DNA of 64,000 bases, from the NCBI GenBank assembly GCA_018296165.2, contig JACKQL020000025.1, positions 434,001 through 498,000 on the forward strand, given 5' to 3'. The position numbers and the translations under genes are program-made. Source of the stretch: Termitomyces sp. T153 (lineage: Eukaryota; Basidiomycota; Agaricomycetes; Agaricales; Lyophyllaceae). Positions within the stretch are counted from its first letter, which is position 1, and each line of letters opens with the position of its first letter. Below, piece after piece: positions 12,570 through 23,147 of this stretch. A model generated the notes under the pieces. The model saw only the letters and a list, made by a program, of their open reading frames with translations. It had not been told where the DNA came from and searched no databases.

Positions 12570-12960
12570 ATCAGAGCTTGGAAGAGGGAGTGTTAGAGCT
12601 TGGGTGAACCCAGAACTTGTGAGGGAGGGACAGAGCTTGGGTGAAACCAGAGCTCATGGGTCATTTCAAAAAGCCAAAGTCCAACTTGACTGGTGTTTGG
12701 TACTTACATAAGCCATCATGAAAATATGATGAGCAATAAGTATGATCATAGATAAGATTATGTATGAGCAAGGATGAGTGTCTAGCAATCTTGCAATACC
12801 AATTGCATGCAGACTACATATTTTGTGGTATCTGACATGGGCATGAAGAAAATTTATTTATTTGAGAGCAAAATATACACACAGTGTTCTGTAAGTGACA
12901 GACTGTAATTCCAAACAGGGCTATACAATATCACACCTCTGCTGGATATGAATGTGTTTC
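12570..12960 (+). repeat. Dispersed repeat, copy 2
   Basis: Direct copy of the repeat at 3,000-3,960: GAGCTTGGGTGAACCCAGAA, then AAAGTCCAACTTGACTGGTG, then TAGATAAGATTATGTATGAG, then a TTATTTGAGAGC block. Spacing is conserved with small indels. Together with copy 1 it encloses 8.6 kb holding two genes. Confidence 0.6.
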
Positions 12961-13120
12961 TAATGCTTTACCCGAGCTTGTTGAATGTGATGCAACATAT
13001 GCTCAATTTTTATTTAAGATGATACCCAGAAATGAGAAGTACAAGTATAAACAAATAAATCCAAAACCACCAACCACTCATTCCTCAATCACATATCCGT
13101 ATCCACCTTAGACAATGCTT

Positions 13121-13460
13121 TCACACCTTCCATGGCCTCCACAGCCATCCACAACTGCTCTGCTCACCCCACCTCATGGACATGCTCCACCAGTGTATCC
13201 AGTAGCAACTTTCCTCCTGCCTTGCCCAAATCTGCCTTGTTGAGAAGCTGAGTAACTCAGTTGCCCAATTCCTGTATCCTGTCTTGCTTGTTTCCTGTTG
13301 CATTTCCCAGGGTGATGAGCCAGCGAAGTAACTGTGCAGTTGTCAAGTGGTGTTAGCCCAGCTACAGCATTGTACATTATGATGAACTTAATTGGGAGAG
13401 TGGTAAGGATGGCAAGAGACTCTGACTTGAGGATAGAGAGCCATTCAAGCTTTACCTTTT
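13121..13460 (-). pseudogene. Fragment of an uncharacterised gene
   Basis: On the minus strand a frame reads LESLAILTTLPIKFIIMY-like sequence continuing MYNAVAGLTPLDNCTVTSLA (about 13,430-13,300), then shifts frame. The phrase recalls another uncharacterised protein type repeated in Agaricomycete genomes, but this is from memory and moderately uncertain. No start or end can be set. The DNA from here to 13,978 contains no other supportable gene. Confidence 0.35.
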
Positions 13461-13978
13461 CACAAAGTTGTTGTTGTTTTGATACTTTGAGAGCATGGGG
13501 ATATATTCTTCATAGTCAGAAATCAAATGTGATATACATGTGGTGCTCTAGCACCATCTGAAATTGTGTCATCAAGTTTTGCCTCTTTGTGACATTGTTG
13601 TCCTCTCTAGCAGGGGCATCAAATCCATATTCTGCTAATGGGGAAGTACAAGGGGCAGGTCTGGTGGAATTGCAAATATAAGTCTTGATAACCACACCTC
13701 AAAGAAATCAAATGCAATATCCATGTGGTGCTACAGCAATGTCTGGAAACTGTGTCATCTACCAAGACAAGTATACCAGAATGGAAATGCAATGACTGAG
13801 GATGAGCAATAAGATGATGTTGGCCACAGAATCTCATATTTGGAAGTGGTCACAGATAACATTGAGTCAGTTTGAGGAATTGGATTATTTACAGGAGGTG
13901 AAGATGTACAAAGAAAAAAACACCGCATGTCCCAAGCATCAGGCTATCAGTCAGGAGAAAGTGAGTGAGTTTGGGTTC

Positions 13979-14347
13979 TGTCAGGGGACTTCCATTTCCA
14001 ACCTCCATGACTGGTTCCAGCACCTCTGCAGCTTGTATTATGCCTCTGCAGCTCTTTTCAGCACCACAGAAATCTCCAGAGCACTGTGGAGTTCTTTGTA
14101 TTATCTCAGCAACCCTTGCCCTAAGGTTAGGAGTAACTCCAGTCACCTGTACAGTAGTTCCCATGCCTCCACCACCCGCTGATGTGCTGCACCAAGCAGC
14201 GGGGATCCTTAAACTTGTTCTCTTTGAATTCCCCTCTGCTAGGTGATTAGTTACTGATTATATCATCATTTACTCCACTAATATACTTTGGATTCCCCTC
14301 TGCCAGCTGTGTGACTCTGACCCACAGCACTGGAGGTTGCTCTTACA
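13979..14347 (+). repeat. 5' LTR of E1 (369 bp, subtype P1)
   Basis: Starts TGTCAGGGGACTTCC and ends CTCTTACA. The same 369-bp LTR recurs at 46,319-46,687 (minus, E5) and 58,596-58,964 (E6). The predicted transcript start region, AAACTTGTTCT at 14,211-14,221, lies inside. No clear TATA box. Confidence 0.85.
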
Positions 14348-14349
14348 GC

Positions 14350-14360
14350 AGAACAAGTCT
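14350..14360 (+). promoter_or_regulatory. E1 primer-binding site, self-priming type
   Basis: AGAACAAGTCT two bases after the LTR. It is complementary to AGACTTGTTCT found inside family P LTRs (perfect in E6; one G-to-A change in E1 at 14,211-14,221). It does not begin with the TGG expected of a tRNA-primed site. Inferred role: the RNA 5' end folds back as primer. Confidence 0.65.
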
Positions 14361-15292
14361 CCTAAAACTGGCCTGAAGGCCCCACAGAGCTACAAGGAAC
14401 CTCTGAGCTGCTATCTGCCACTTCTCTGCCAGGATTAAGCATTGCAGAGTTCTATGTCTCAGCTTGCCAATCCAGACACATCCTCAGAGGCCCCAGCCCT
14501 GCAAGACAAAGCCTGGACTTGCCTGCTCCACCTAGAAACCCAGGTGCAATTAACACAATCATCTCTCACTCACCACATGACTGAACTCTCTACCCTCCAT
14601 CAGACAACAGATCTTATCTCCTAGTCCCTCCAGGCATTGCTAGAATGCCTAAGCCCTAACTCCGCCCCTCCTATGGCTGAGGAACCAACTCTGCCTGCTG
14701 TGGCACCCACTCCAGCAGCTCCAGTGACTCTGCAGCTGCAGATCCCTCACTCAGCACTGCCAAATGCATATGATGGTGCTCACTCTGGCAGGGAGAGATT
14801 CCTACAGTCCTGCCTCATCTACATCCACCTCAGCAGGGACACTTTTGACTCTGACATACTGAAAATAGCCTGGGTGCTGTTATACATGAAGACTGGATGT
14901 GCCTCCACCTACGCACTGCAAGCCTTCTGCTGTTCCAGAGGTGTGGGGAGCTTCCCCAACTGGGCTGCCTTTGAGAAGGACTTCCATGCAGAGTTCTTTC
15001 TGTTGGACCCTGCTAAGATGGCAGCATTGATGCTGCATGATAGGAAGCAGTACAGACAAGGGAAGTGTACTTTGGAGGAGTACATTGACTCGTTCCAAGC
15101 CCTAGTCAAATAGGCCACCTACCCTGACAGCCTCCAGCTGTGCCTCACCTTCTGGGATGGCTTGCACCCCACCTTGGTGGAATGCATTGACAACCTGGCA
15201 GAGGGTTGCCCCGACAATGAAAAGATTGCATTGTGGTACGAGGTGGCCCAGGACCAATGGCAGCTCATGGAGATCCAGAGAGAGCTCCACTG

Positions 15293-15767
15293 CCCCCATT
15301 CCATGCTGTGCCCCGCTCCAGTCAGCAACTTCCACCACTCTGCGCCTACTCACCCAATGCTGGCCCTTGCTCCAGCTGCCCCAGCTGCTTGTTCCCTACT
15401 CTTGGGGATCCCCATAGACATGGATATGGCCTGACAGCTCTGCATGGCCCCACTATTATGCCAGAGATGCAAGAAGCCTGGGCACTTTGCACAGCACTGT
15501 CCCCTGGGCCTGGAGGTATTAGAGAGAGCTCTGCCACCCTCATTTCACACCATGCCCCTGTGGTTAGCAACTTCCACCTCTCCACGCCTACTCACCCAGT
15601 GTTGGCCCTTGCTCCCACTGCCCCTGCTGCTTGTCCTCTACTACTAGGGATCCCCATGGACATGGATGTGGCCCGTCAACTCTGCACAGCCCTGCTACTG
15701 TGCCAGAGATGCAAGAAGCCGGGGCACTTTGCATGGCACTATCCCTTGGGTCTGGAAGTATGCTATC
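15293..15767 (+). repeat. Tandem duplication of the gag zinc-knuckle unit
   Basis: 15,293-15,521 and 15,537-15,767 are two copies of about 230 bp. Each runs from a CCCATTCCATGC-like start through the Pro/Ala linker and GIPMDMDV to CQRCKKPGHFA. The copies differ at scattered bases. The sister copies E4 and E6 show one unit only, so this duplication is private to E1. Confidence 0.7.
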
Positions 15768-15909
15768 TTTCCATGGCAGAGCAAGAGGAACTTCTCCTGC
15801 AGCTCCTGGCTGCAAAAGACACTGCTGGAGCTCTGCTGCTGGATGAGCCTAAGTCGGAGTTGACTCCAGAGGAGGATGACATGTGTTCCTCACCTCCAGA
15901 GTTTAAGGG

Positions 15910-15916
15910 GGATTTT
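15910..15916 (+). promoter_or_regulatory. Probable -1 frameshift site GGATTTT before the gag stop
   Basis: In the gag frame the bases read G GAT TTT TAG. Minus-1 reading after the site gives FLVKQQMRC, matched by FLKRQQMIC in E4 (39,931-39,937) and FLVK*RMRC in E1b (34,485-34,491). GGAUUUU is a known natural -1 shift heptamer (red clover necrotic mosaic virus). A 61-bp deletion just downstream disturbs the pol frame in E1. Confidence 0.6.
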
Positions 15917-18222
15917 TAGTCAAGCAACAGATGAGGTGTATTCCAATGCCCTTCATTCTGAGACAGAAGAACCTCAAAGCCCCCCTCCAGACATACAAAC
16001 ACTAGCTCCAGAGCCCCTGCCCAGCTCTCCAATACCTCCAAAGGTCTAACAGCACTGCCCTGCTTGGGTTCACCAAATGCCCCAACATTATGTGATGGCC
16101 TCTGGCTCATCTGCCCATTCCCTCGCACTTAGATGTAGAGATCAAGATGACGGACACCCAGCAAAACCTCAGAGTCATGGCTCTCCTGGACAGTGGGGCA
16201 ATAGGACTTTTTCTGGACTCAGAGTTTGTTAAATGCCATGGCCTGACCACGCAGCCCCTTCTCAAGCCCATTCTAGTCTACAACATCAACAGGACACTCA
16301 ACAAAGCCAGCGCTATTAGCTCCATGGTTGATCTGGTTCTCCAATGTCAAAACCATGTGGAGCATGCCATATTTGCTGTCACTAGCTTGGGAAGGCAGGA
16401 CATGATCCTCAGATTCATTTGGCTCTGAGAGCATAACCCTGAGATTGACTGGACTAAAGGAGAGGTGACTTTGAGTAGATGCCTCAGAAAGTGCTCCACC
16501 TGTGCCACAGAGGACCAAGTGGAGCATTGGACTCAAGTCCAGGAATATGCAGCCATCTGAGCATGTCATGCCAGCCCTCTCCCCTTTGCTGATCTAGACC
16601 TCCTGGACTTCCTGCCTCTGGCATTCTCTCATAGGGAGGCCATCTATGAGGATGATTGGAGCAATGGCAGAGCCCTAAAGGAGGAGCATGGAGAAGAGTT
16701 TAGTGGCATACACAAACTGGAGCTTCTGGACAAAGCAATAGAGGCGGGGGATCAAATTAATATTACCACTATCCACTAGCCACCCTCTGTCATGGAGATC
16801 CAGGCTGGCCAGACTATGTCCCAGAGGCTGGCCCAGGCCTTTGCCACTAACACTGTGCCTAAAGAGTTCCAGGATGTAGTACCCCCCTACTTGCATGCAT
16901 TTGAGGACATGTTCTCCAAGGCCTCCTTCAACTTGCTTCTAGAGTGCAAGAAGTGGGACCATGCCATTGAACTACTGCCTGACTCTGCACCCTCCAGCTG
17001 TAAGGTCTACCCCCTCATGCCCAGAGAGCAGGACAAGCTTGACACCTTCCTCCAGGAGAACTTGGACTCTGGTTGTATCCATCCATCCAAATCCCCAATG
17101 GCTTCTCTAGTCTTCTTCATCAAGAAGAAGGATGGCTTCCTCCAACTAGTACAGGACTACTGGGTACTCAATGCCATGACAGTGAAGAATTGCTACCCTC
17201 TCCCTCTCATCTCTGAGCTGATCAACAATCTCCAGGGTGTGCGATACTTCACAAAACTGGACATCTGGTGGGGTTACAACAATGTGTGCATTCAGGAGGG
17301 AGACGAGTGGAAGGCAGCCTTCTGAACTAACCAGAGGTTGTTTGAGATGCTTGTTATGTTGTTCAGCCTCACCAACAGCCCAGGGACCTCATTGCAGAGG
17401 GTGTAGTGTGCATGTACCTTGATGACATCCTCATCTACACCAAAACATTGGAGGAACACTATTGGATCACTCATCTCATCCTGGAACACCTCCACCTGTA
17501 CCAGCTCTACCTCAAGCCAGAGAAGTGCAAGTTTGAACAAACATGGATTGAGCACCTTGGCCTGATTATCTCCCACAGAACTGCAGAGATGGACCCAGTG
17601 AAAGTAGCAGGTGTAGCAGAGTGGCCAGAGCCCTGGAACAAGAAGGAGGTACAGGCGGTCCTTGGTTTTGCTAACTTCTACTGGAGATTCATCCAGGACT
17701 TCTTGCATCATGCTCACCCACTGTTTGACCTCACAGGAAAGGATGTTACATGGAGCTGAGGACCTCCAGAGCAGACAGCCTTTGACACCCTCAAGCACAC
17801 CATGACCTCTGAACCTGTTCTCCTTTTTCCAGATGACAACTCTCCCTTCCACATAGAGGCTGACAGCTCTGGCTTTGCCACTGGGGCAGTGCTCTCACAG
17901 CAGTCTCCAGAGGATGGGAAGTGGCATCCAGTGGCCTTCTACTCCAAAAGCCTGAATGTGGTGGAGCAGAACTATGAGATTCATGACAAGGAGATGTTGG
18001 CCATCATCCGGTTGTTTGAGGAGTGGCAGCACTTTCTGGAAGGTGCACAGCACAAGTTTAAGGTCTGGATGGATCACAAGAACCTTGAATACTTCTAGAC
18101 AGCTAAGAAGCTCAATTGCTGGCAGGCCCAATGGTCCCTCTACCTCACCAACTTTGACTTCTCCTTGCACTACAAGCCTGGCTGGAGCATGGGGAAACCA
18201 GACACCCTGTCTTAGTAGGCAG
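15913..18222 (+). pseudogene. pol: E1 pol part 1: protease, reverse transcriptase, RNase H
   Basis: Protease motif ALLDSGAIGLFLDSEF (16,180-16,225). RT from 16,792: SPMASLVFFIKKKDG, YFTKLDIWWGYNNVCIQEG, and catalytic YLDD at 17,415-17,426, which is the only intact YLDD among the family P copies. About 50 bp are missing just before it. The RT C-terminal part (VQAVLGFANFYWRF) and RNase H (HIEADSSGFATGAVLSQQS, 17,850-17,910) follow. Stops include TGA at 16,426, TGA at 17,323, TAG at 17,404 and TGA at 17,757. The frame reaches KPDTLS* at 18,217 and is then cut by E2. Confidence 0.85.
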
Positions 18223-19372
18223 TGATGTGCTCCTATGCCACCTAGTGCCATGCAGAAAACCTAAAAAGAAGACCTAACACTAGTTACTAGATAGGATAGC
18301 TGGCAGTAGGAAGTTTATAGTTGAGGGCAAGTCAGTAATTGTCCCAGAGAACTAGAGCAAAAGTTGTGTTGTGGAGTGAAGTCAAAAGAAGTTGCTATTG
18401 CTAGCTGAAGTTGCTAGTGACAATAAGGAAAGAAAATGAGTAAAGACAAATAACGTTGCTAAGACAATGCATACCCCTAACAGAGGTAGGAAGAGTGAGG
18501 GGATAGGGTAGGAAAAAGGGGGGAAGGTGGTAATAAGAAGACTAAAATCAGAGAATGAACATGAACTAGTCACTAGCTGTAGTTGCTAACATTGCTAAGT
18601 CAAAATAACATGAATAGGCACCCACAGTTGGCACCACACTAGGTTGAAGTCGAAGTCAAGAAGGCTTGTTGCTAAGCCAAAGTCAAAAGCAATAGAGGAA
18701 TGAAAGAAGCAAAGTGAAATCTCAAGCTGGTAAGCTTTAGAGAGAGCAACTAGTTGTCGCTGATGGGGGTTCTCTGTTCTATTTTGCTATGATGGGGTAG
18801 TGTCTATGTACAGGCAGTATTTATATGTTTCCAAAGTATAGTATGGGAAAGTAAGCAAATAGTTGCCACTGGTGATGGCATCTGTTACTGTGTTTATGGT
18901 CCATATGAGGTGTCAGTCTGTAACTAGGTGAAAAACCATAAGCAAAGTCTCTATGGCGTATAAATGCAAATGAATCCAAAAAGAGCGAGTCTGATGTTAA
19001 TACCTGAAGTGTAGATGCTGTTCAAGTATGTTGGTAAGCTTGGAAAGGGGAATGATAGTAAAAAGGTACACATCTGGTAATATGTCTGTATATAGTAAGA
19101 GAACACCATTTTGTCGCCAGAGTCACTAAAGTCGCTAATAATTGTCACTAAGAAAGATCTAGGCCTTGATGTTCCAGGCCTAAGTTCCAGGCTCCATGTG
19201 ATATTTCTCATGATCAAAAAGTCTCATGCTTGCTAAAGTCTCATGCTTCAGTCCAACCCTCAGGCTGGGTCCCATATGCTGAGTGTTGTGACTTGTGCCA
19301 AATTCAAAGTAGTCAGCTGCCACTAAGTTTGAAATGCCAAAAATGGTGCTCAGCAATAACCGGGGCTCATCA
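18223..19372 (-). repeat. E2 3' LTR (1,150 bp)
   Basis: Near-copy of 32,061-33,221 along its whole length. Differences are scattered, mainly C/T and G/A, with small indels near 18,470-18,560. On the minus strand it follows a purine tract, ATGGGGGAGGA (19,373-19,383). Confidence 0.9.
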
Positions 19373-19468
19373 TCCTCCCCCATACTGAAATATTGACTGT
19401 CCTCAGTCAACCCCAAAAATCACGTGCTTTGGATAATATGGATAGGAACAATAAGAAACAAGGCAGAG

Positions 19469-20539
19469 TCAAGATAAGTTGCTAAGGCTTAGCGAAAGGT
19501 AGCTTTCTTCTTCACTGGCTACGTCACCAGTATCATTGTCATCAACAAGTTCAGTTTGCTCCAGTTCTCTGAGTCGAGAGGTGTTGATGTTGAAAGTGTT
19601 GCTAGGCACTATTATGTGTTCTCTAGCGAAATAGGGGACTAAACAAAAGGCGGCAATAGGGCGATGCAGTATGGAGCCATCTAGTTCACAAATAATGTAA
19701 GCACCTCCATGGTTGCGAGAGATTACCACTAAGGGGCCTAGGTAATGAGGCTTCATCTTCTTGTTATGTGTTACCTTGATTCGAGTATTCCTCATCAGCA
19801 GTATGAGGTCACCTGCTTTGAAGTTGTAATCACAGATCATAGCGGCATGTTCTGTTTCAAAGCAAATGGCTGCTAGGCAACAAGTGCTAAGAATGTGACT
19901 GTGAAGGCGGTTGAGATCCTCTTGGTGACATTGAAGATCAATTGCTTGGCAGGCTATGAGGTCTGTTGTCAACAATAGCGAGTTTGGCAGCAGTTGCAAA
20001 TATGTCACTTCTACTATGTTGGCTGGCAAGAGAGGGTGGGTGCCGGTTGTCGCGAAGTAGGGGGAGCAGCCCATTCGCTTGTGAATGGTAACCCGTTCTG
20101 ACCAAAATACAGAGTAAGTAGCAGTACTCCACCTGGACTGATCACTATCAACTGCTTTGAAGAGGGCTTGGCAAACATCGAAATGGGGCCACTCAACTAT
20201 TCCATTAGCATGCTTATTGTAACCAGAGATCCAGATGTGGTGCAAGTTATACTTCTTCACCAAGTAGGTAACTGCCTTTAGGATCGGAGGTCCATTGTTG
20301 GTAATGATTTCACTAAGCACTCCCCAATGACAGATGATGTCCTTGTATAGCCACTTAGCAATAGCTTCGGAGTTCTCTCTGGCAAGCATGCAAAACTCGG
20401 GGTAATGAGTTAGTGAACAACATCCTTGAATGATATATTTGAACTTATTAGAGGGAGGCATGAACATGGTGTCCATGTATATCTTGCTGAACAAGGGTGC
20501 TGGCATAGCAACAGTTGGCGGGATGAGAACTTTAGTCAT
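19469..20539 (-). CDS. E2 integrase core and C-terminal part, open frame but active site changed
   Basis: An uninterrupted 356-codon frame. It starts within the integrase core: FSKIYMDTMFMPPSNKFKYI holds the first Asp; the second motif reads IITNNGPP where TDNG is expected; NGIVEWPHFDVCQALFKA holds the Glu. The C-terminal region reads FKAGDLILLMRNTRIKVTHN and KPHYLGPLVVISRNHGGAY (the GPF/Y-like module). The tail is acidic, LVDDNDTGDVASEEES, with no chromodomain. The Asp-to-Asn change fits loss of a CpG in ACCGAC. Role: insertion of cDNA into the chromosome; this copy should be inactive. The upstream zinc-binding part lies in broken frames above 20,540. Confidence 0.75.
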   Translation of the reverse strand: MTKVLIPPTVAMPAPLFSKIYMDTMFMPPSNKFKYIIQGCCSLTHYPEFCMLARENSEAIAKWLYKDIICHWGVLSEIITNNGPPILKAVTYLVKKYNLHHIWISGYNKHANGIVEWPHFDVCQALFKAVDSDQSRWSTATYSVFWSERVTIHKRMGCSPYFATTGTHPLLPANIVEVTYLQLLPNSLLLTTDLIACQAIDLQCHQEDLNRLHSHILSTCCLAAICFETEHAAMICDYNFKAGDLILLMRNTRIKVTHNKKMKPHYLGPLVVISRNHGGAYIICELDGSILHRPIAAFCLVPYFAREHIIVPSNTFNINTSRLRELEQTELVDDNDTGDVASEEESYLSLSLSNLS

Positions 20540-20728
20540 CTGGTGTATTTGGCAGAAGTGGCAAGTTCAAAGGTACCATATGATATCGGCGCTAACTTGA
20601 GGCCACCAACATTGTTCTAGAAGGGCTGAGCGAGTAGTGAAAAGACCTCTATGTCCCAAGTCATCGTGCATGGCTTTCAAGACTCGTAAGCAACTAGCAA
20701 GGGGCACAAACAGCTTGTGAGCACCATC

Positions 20729-21913
20729 TCAACTTCTTCGCCAAAGTTTGCCTCTGATTGCAAAGAACATGAAAGCGTAGCAAACAAAAGTGGCATAGTC
20801 CTTGTCACTAAGGCCTTCAGGTCTGGCAAGATCATGTAGCCATTTCTCCACTAGAAGTATGCGAGCATTGCTGGCAACAGCTTTGGCACTGCGAGGTATG
20901 TTGCTATAAGTAGTAGTGCCATCATCTCGAAAAGGCAGAATATTGTTGCTGCTTGCTGATTGTGGGAAAGTGTCAGTGTCACTGGTAAATGTTGCCAAAG
21001 GATGCAAATAAGGGTACTCAACTAAAGGAGGTAGGTGATGGGAAGCCATGGAAACTTGGCAAAGTAGCAGCAGTGGTAGCTGAACTTGGTGAATGAACCC
21101 ATGTAAGCAGTCTATCCAATCCTCATAAATGGAGTTGTTGCTATTGTCAACCGGAGGGTTGCCAGACTGTGGCAGGCATTGCAAAAGACCATCAGGGCCA
21201 TGGAAAGTTCCTTTGACATGGACCAGCTTGAAGTGAAATATCAAAATTGCCATAATCCAGCAGTTCATGCTAGCAGAAGGCTGGATGTCAGGGTTCTGAA
21301 GCATGCCCTTAATGTAGCAAGCATCGACTTCGATGATAAGGTTCCTAACACCAATGAGGTACATCCATAAAGCTTGTAGCACTCGATAAAGGCCATAGAG
21401 TTCCAACTTGGGCTGACTGAATCTGGCTTCTCTGTTGTTTAGCATAATTGATCCAAAGTGGTTGTAGTGGCATTCCTTGCAATTGTCACTAGTGCACTGG
21501 CAAAGGTAATATCGGACCACTATGTACAAGGTGTCCACCACTAAGATAACAGGGTCAGGCAATTCATAGTCGATAGGAACTAGGGGCTTAGCATCTTGTA
21601 AGGCTTTCATGAGGTCACATTGAGCATTTATCTGGTCAGGGCCAAACTCAAAAGGGATGCCAATGCAAGTAAGTTTTGTTAGGTTATTGGCTTGATGGGC
21701 AAAGTTCTTGATGAAGATCCTAAGTACCCCAACTGTACCCAGAAAGGCTCGGACTTCTGATAGTGACTTGCAAGAGCCCCACTGCTCAATTAGGGTTAAG
21801 TGACTTTTGTCAGAGATTTGACCACTAGGAGTGCAAACATGACCTAGAATCTTGAAAGTCAGGGCACAAAGAACAAGTTTGTGACCAGAAAAAATGCCAC
21901 TGCAATATTTCAT
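20729..21913 (-). CDS. E2 RT C-terminal part and RNase H domain, open frame
   Basis: A 394-codon open frame. RT thumb and connection: SEVRAFLGTVGVLRIFIKNF (the typical post-palm helix). RNase H-like part: DPVILVVDTLYIVVRYYLCQ, then NREARFSQPKLELYGLYRVL and IEVDACYIKGMLQNPDIQPS with its Asp. The spacer leads to the integrase zinc-finger region (LLVEKWLHDLARPEGLSDKD). It aligns in order with the integrase frame to its left and with RT to its right, separated by stops. Confidence 0.7.
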   Translation of the reverse strand: MKYCSGIFSGHKLVLCALTFKILGHVCTPSGQISDKSHLTLIEQWGSCKSLSEVRAFLGTVGVLRIFIKNFAHQANNLTKLTCIGIPFEFGPDQINAQCDLMKALQDAKPLVPIDYELPDPVILVVDTLYIVVRYYLCQCTSDNCKECHYNHFGSIMLNNREARFSQPKLELYGLYRVLQALWMYLIGVRNLIIEVDACYIKGMLQNPDIQPSASMNCWIMAILIFHFKLVHVKGTFHGPDGLLQCLPQSGNPPVDNSNNSIYEDWIDCLHGFIHQVQLPLLLLCQVSMASHHLPPLVEYPYLHPLATFTSDTDTFPQSASSNNILPFRDDGTTTYSNIPRSAKAVASNARILLVEKWLHDLARPEGLSDKDYATFVCYAFMFFAIRGKLWRRS

Positions 21914-22211
21914 TTGCTGGAGAACCCTGTTGAGAAGCTCAAAGAACTCCCATAGTGCTAGGCAAATGTCTGGATTAGCGGGATGCTTAGCAGGTTTATC
22001 ATTAACAATCTTCCAGTCCTTGGGTCCTTAAGCACCAACATCATCAATAAAGCTGAGCATGTTATGGGGGATCTCTTGCTGCAAAATGAAAGTAATGTCA
22101 TTGTGAAAAATAGGCACAGAGTAGGGTCCATCCCATTGGCAAGGTTACTAAGCGAAGAGCACCAAACAGATTCTGGAATGTCATTAAGTCACGTGAAGCA
22201 GGGTCGATAAG

Positions 22212-23147
22212 TCACTCATTGTAGCCAACATAGAGGTTGAGAGTGGTGCCACATATACATCCAGCAAAAGATTCTGCAATGTGGTCTGGAAAGGGTGGTA
22301 CTCCAGAATGGCAAATGGTGACACAGTTTAGCAGCTCAAGACTGTGCACAATTCTGAGCTTACCATTCTTCTTGAGAACACAAACCCATTGCGAGTGGTA
22401 AGTGGAGTTTGAAGGTTCATAAACACCAGTGCTAATCTTGTCATGAATAATCTTGCATACTTCCTTTTCTAGTCCTTGGGGGTATGGGGCAATTATGCTG
22501 GACCCACAGTACATGCAGAATTGTTGGTATGCATACTGGCAGGAAAAAGATGGGGCACAAACTTCCTTGTTCAGAATCTTCCCAAGCAAAAGCATTTTCC
22601 TGCTTAGCAACCATGTCAACTAGTATGTTGATTTTGCTGGTAGTGAGGAATCCTGTATTGTGGTCCTTAACAAGTTTTGCTTGTCGTTTACTAGTGAATC
22701 ACTTTGTCAGGACAAAAGGTGGTGGATTTGGATTGAGCTGAGGGATTGTTGCTAGCAGATTGCCAATAATCTGGTGCTTGATTTGGAAATCCTTGCTAAT
22801 GTGGCTGGCAACTGGTTTGGTTTTCATGGCGATGGGTTTGTACTTCTTTTTTATGTGAACTCCTCTTTGCTTAAGGGGTTTGTTAGTGACAAACTGAGCA
22901 GGGAATGGAATGTTAATGTAGGTGGAGGTAATGTCTGTAACATGTGTATCAAGTGGTAAAGTCTGTCCAAGAATCAAGGGATTAGATGTATCAGCAGAAA
23001 CCAGATAAGAATGAGGTGGAAGGGACAAATCAGATATGTCGCTAACTGTAGTGTAAAGGTATGCTAGTGCAGGATTAGTCTGTGTGTCAGAATTAGTAAG
23101 TAAAATGTCATTGTCCACATCACAAGAAGCTATACAAGTTGCTAGAC
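22212..23147 (-). pseudogene. E2 pol, N-terminal RT region up to the E3 insertion
   Basis: From the insertion point at 23,147 leftward the minus strand reads DILLTNSDTQTNPALAYL, PLDTHVTDITSTYINIPFPA and KPVASHISKDFQIKHQIIGN. RT follows with GSSIIAPYPQGLEKEVCKII, STYHSQWVCVLKKNGKLRIV and HSLELLNCVT. Several stops separate the pieces, and the palm between 21,914 and 22,211 is badly broken. The first piece directly continues the protease-linker reading that ends at 29,289, which proves the interruption by E3. Confidence 0.75.

Larger units (their letters stand above)
14454..15919 (+). pseudogene. gag: E1 gag (PEG10/sushi-like), with stops and a duplicated zinc knuckle
   Basis: ATG at 14,454 starts MSQLANPDTSSEAPALQDKA; an N-terminal coiled region, a Pro/Ala linker and then the retroviral-type capsid block (FLQSCLIYIHLSRDTFDSD ... 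LEEYIDSFQALVK) follow. A CCHC knuckle, CQRCKKPGHFAQHC, lies near 15,460, and a second copy near 15,695 has its last Cys changed to Tyr. In-frame stops include TAG at 14,622, TAG at 15,112 and TGA at 15,432. The frame ends at TAG 15,917-15,919, directly after a GGATTTT shift site. Role: capsid/nucleocapsid of the virus-like particle. Non-functional as it stands. Confidence 0.8.

Noticed and set aside
15911..16048. +1 frameshift (TTT TAG) as the gag-pol mechanism
   Set aside because: It fits only E1, which has a 61-bp deletion next to the site. E1b and E4 agree on -1.
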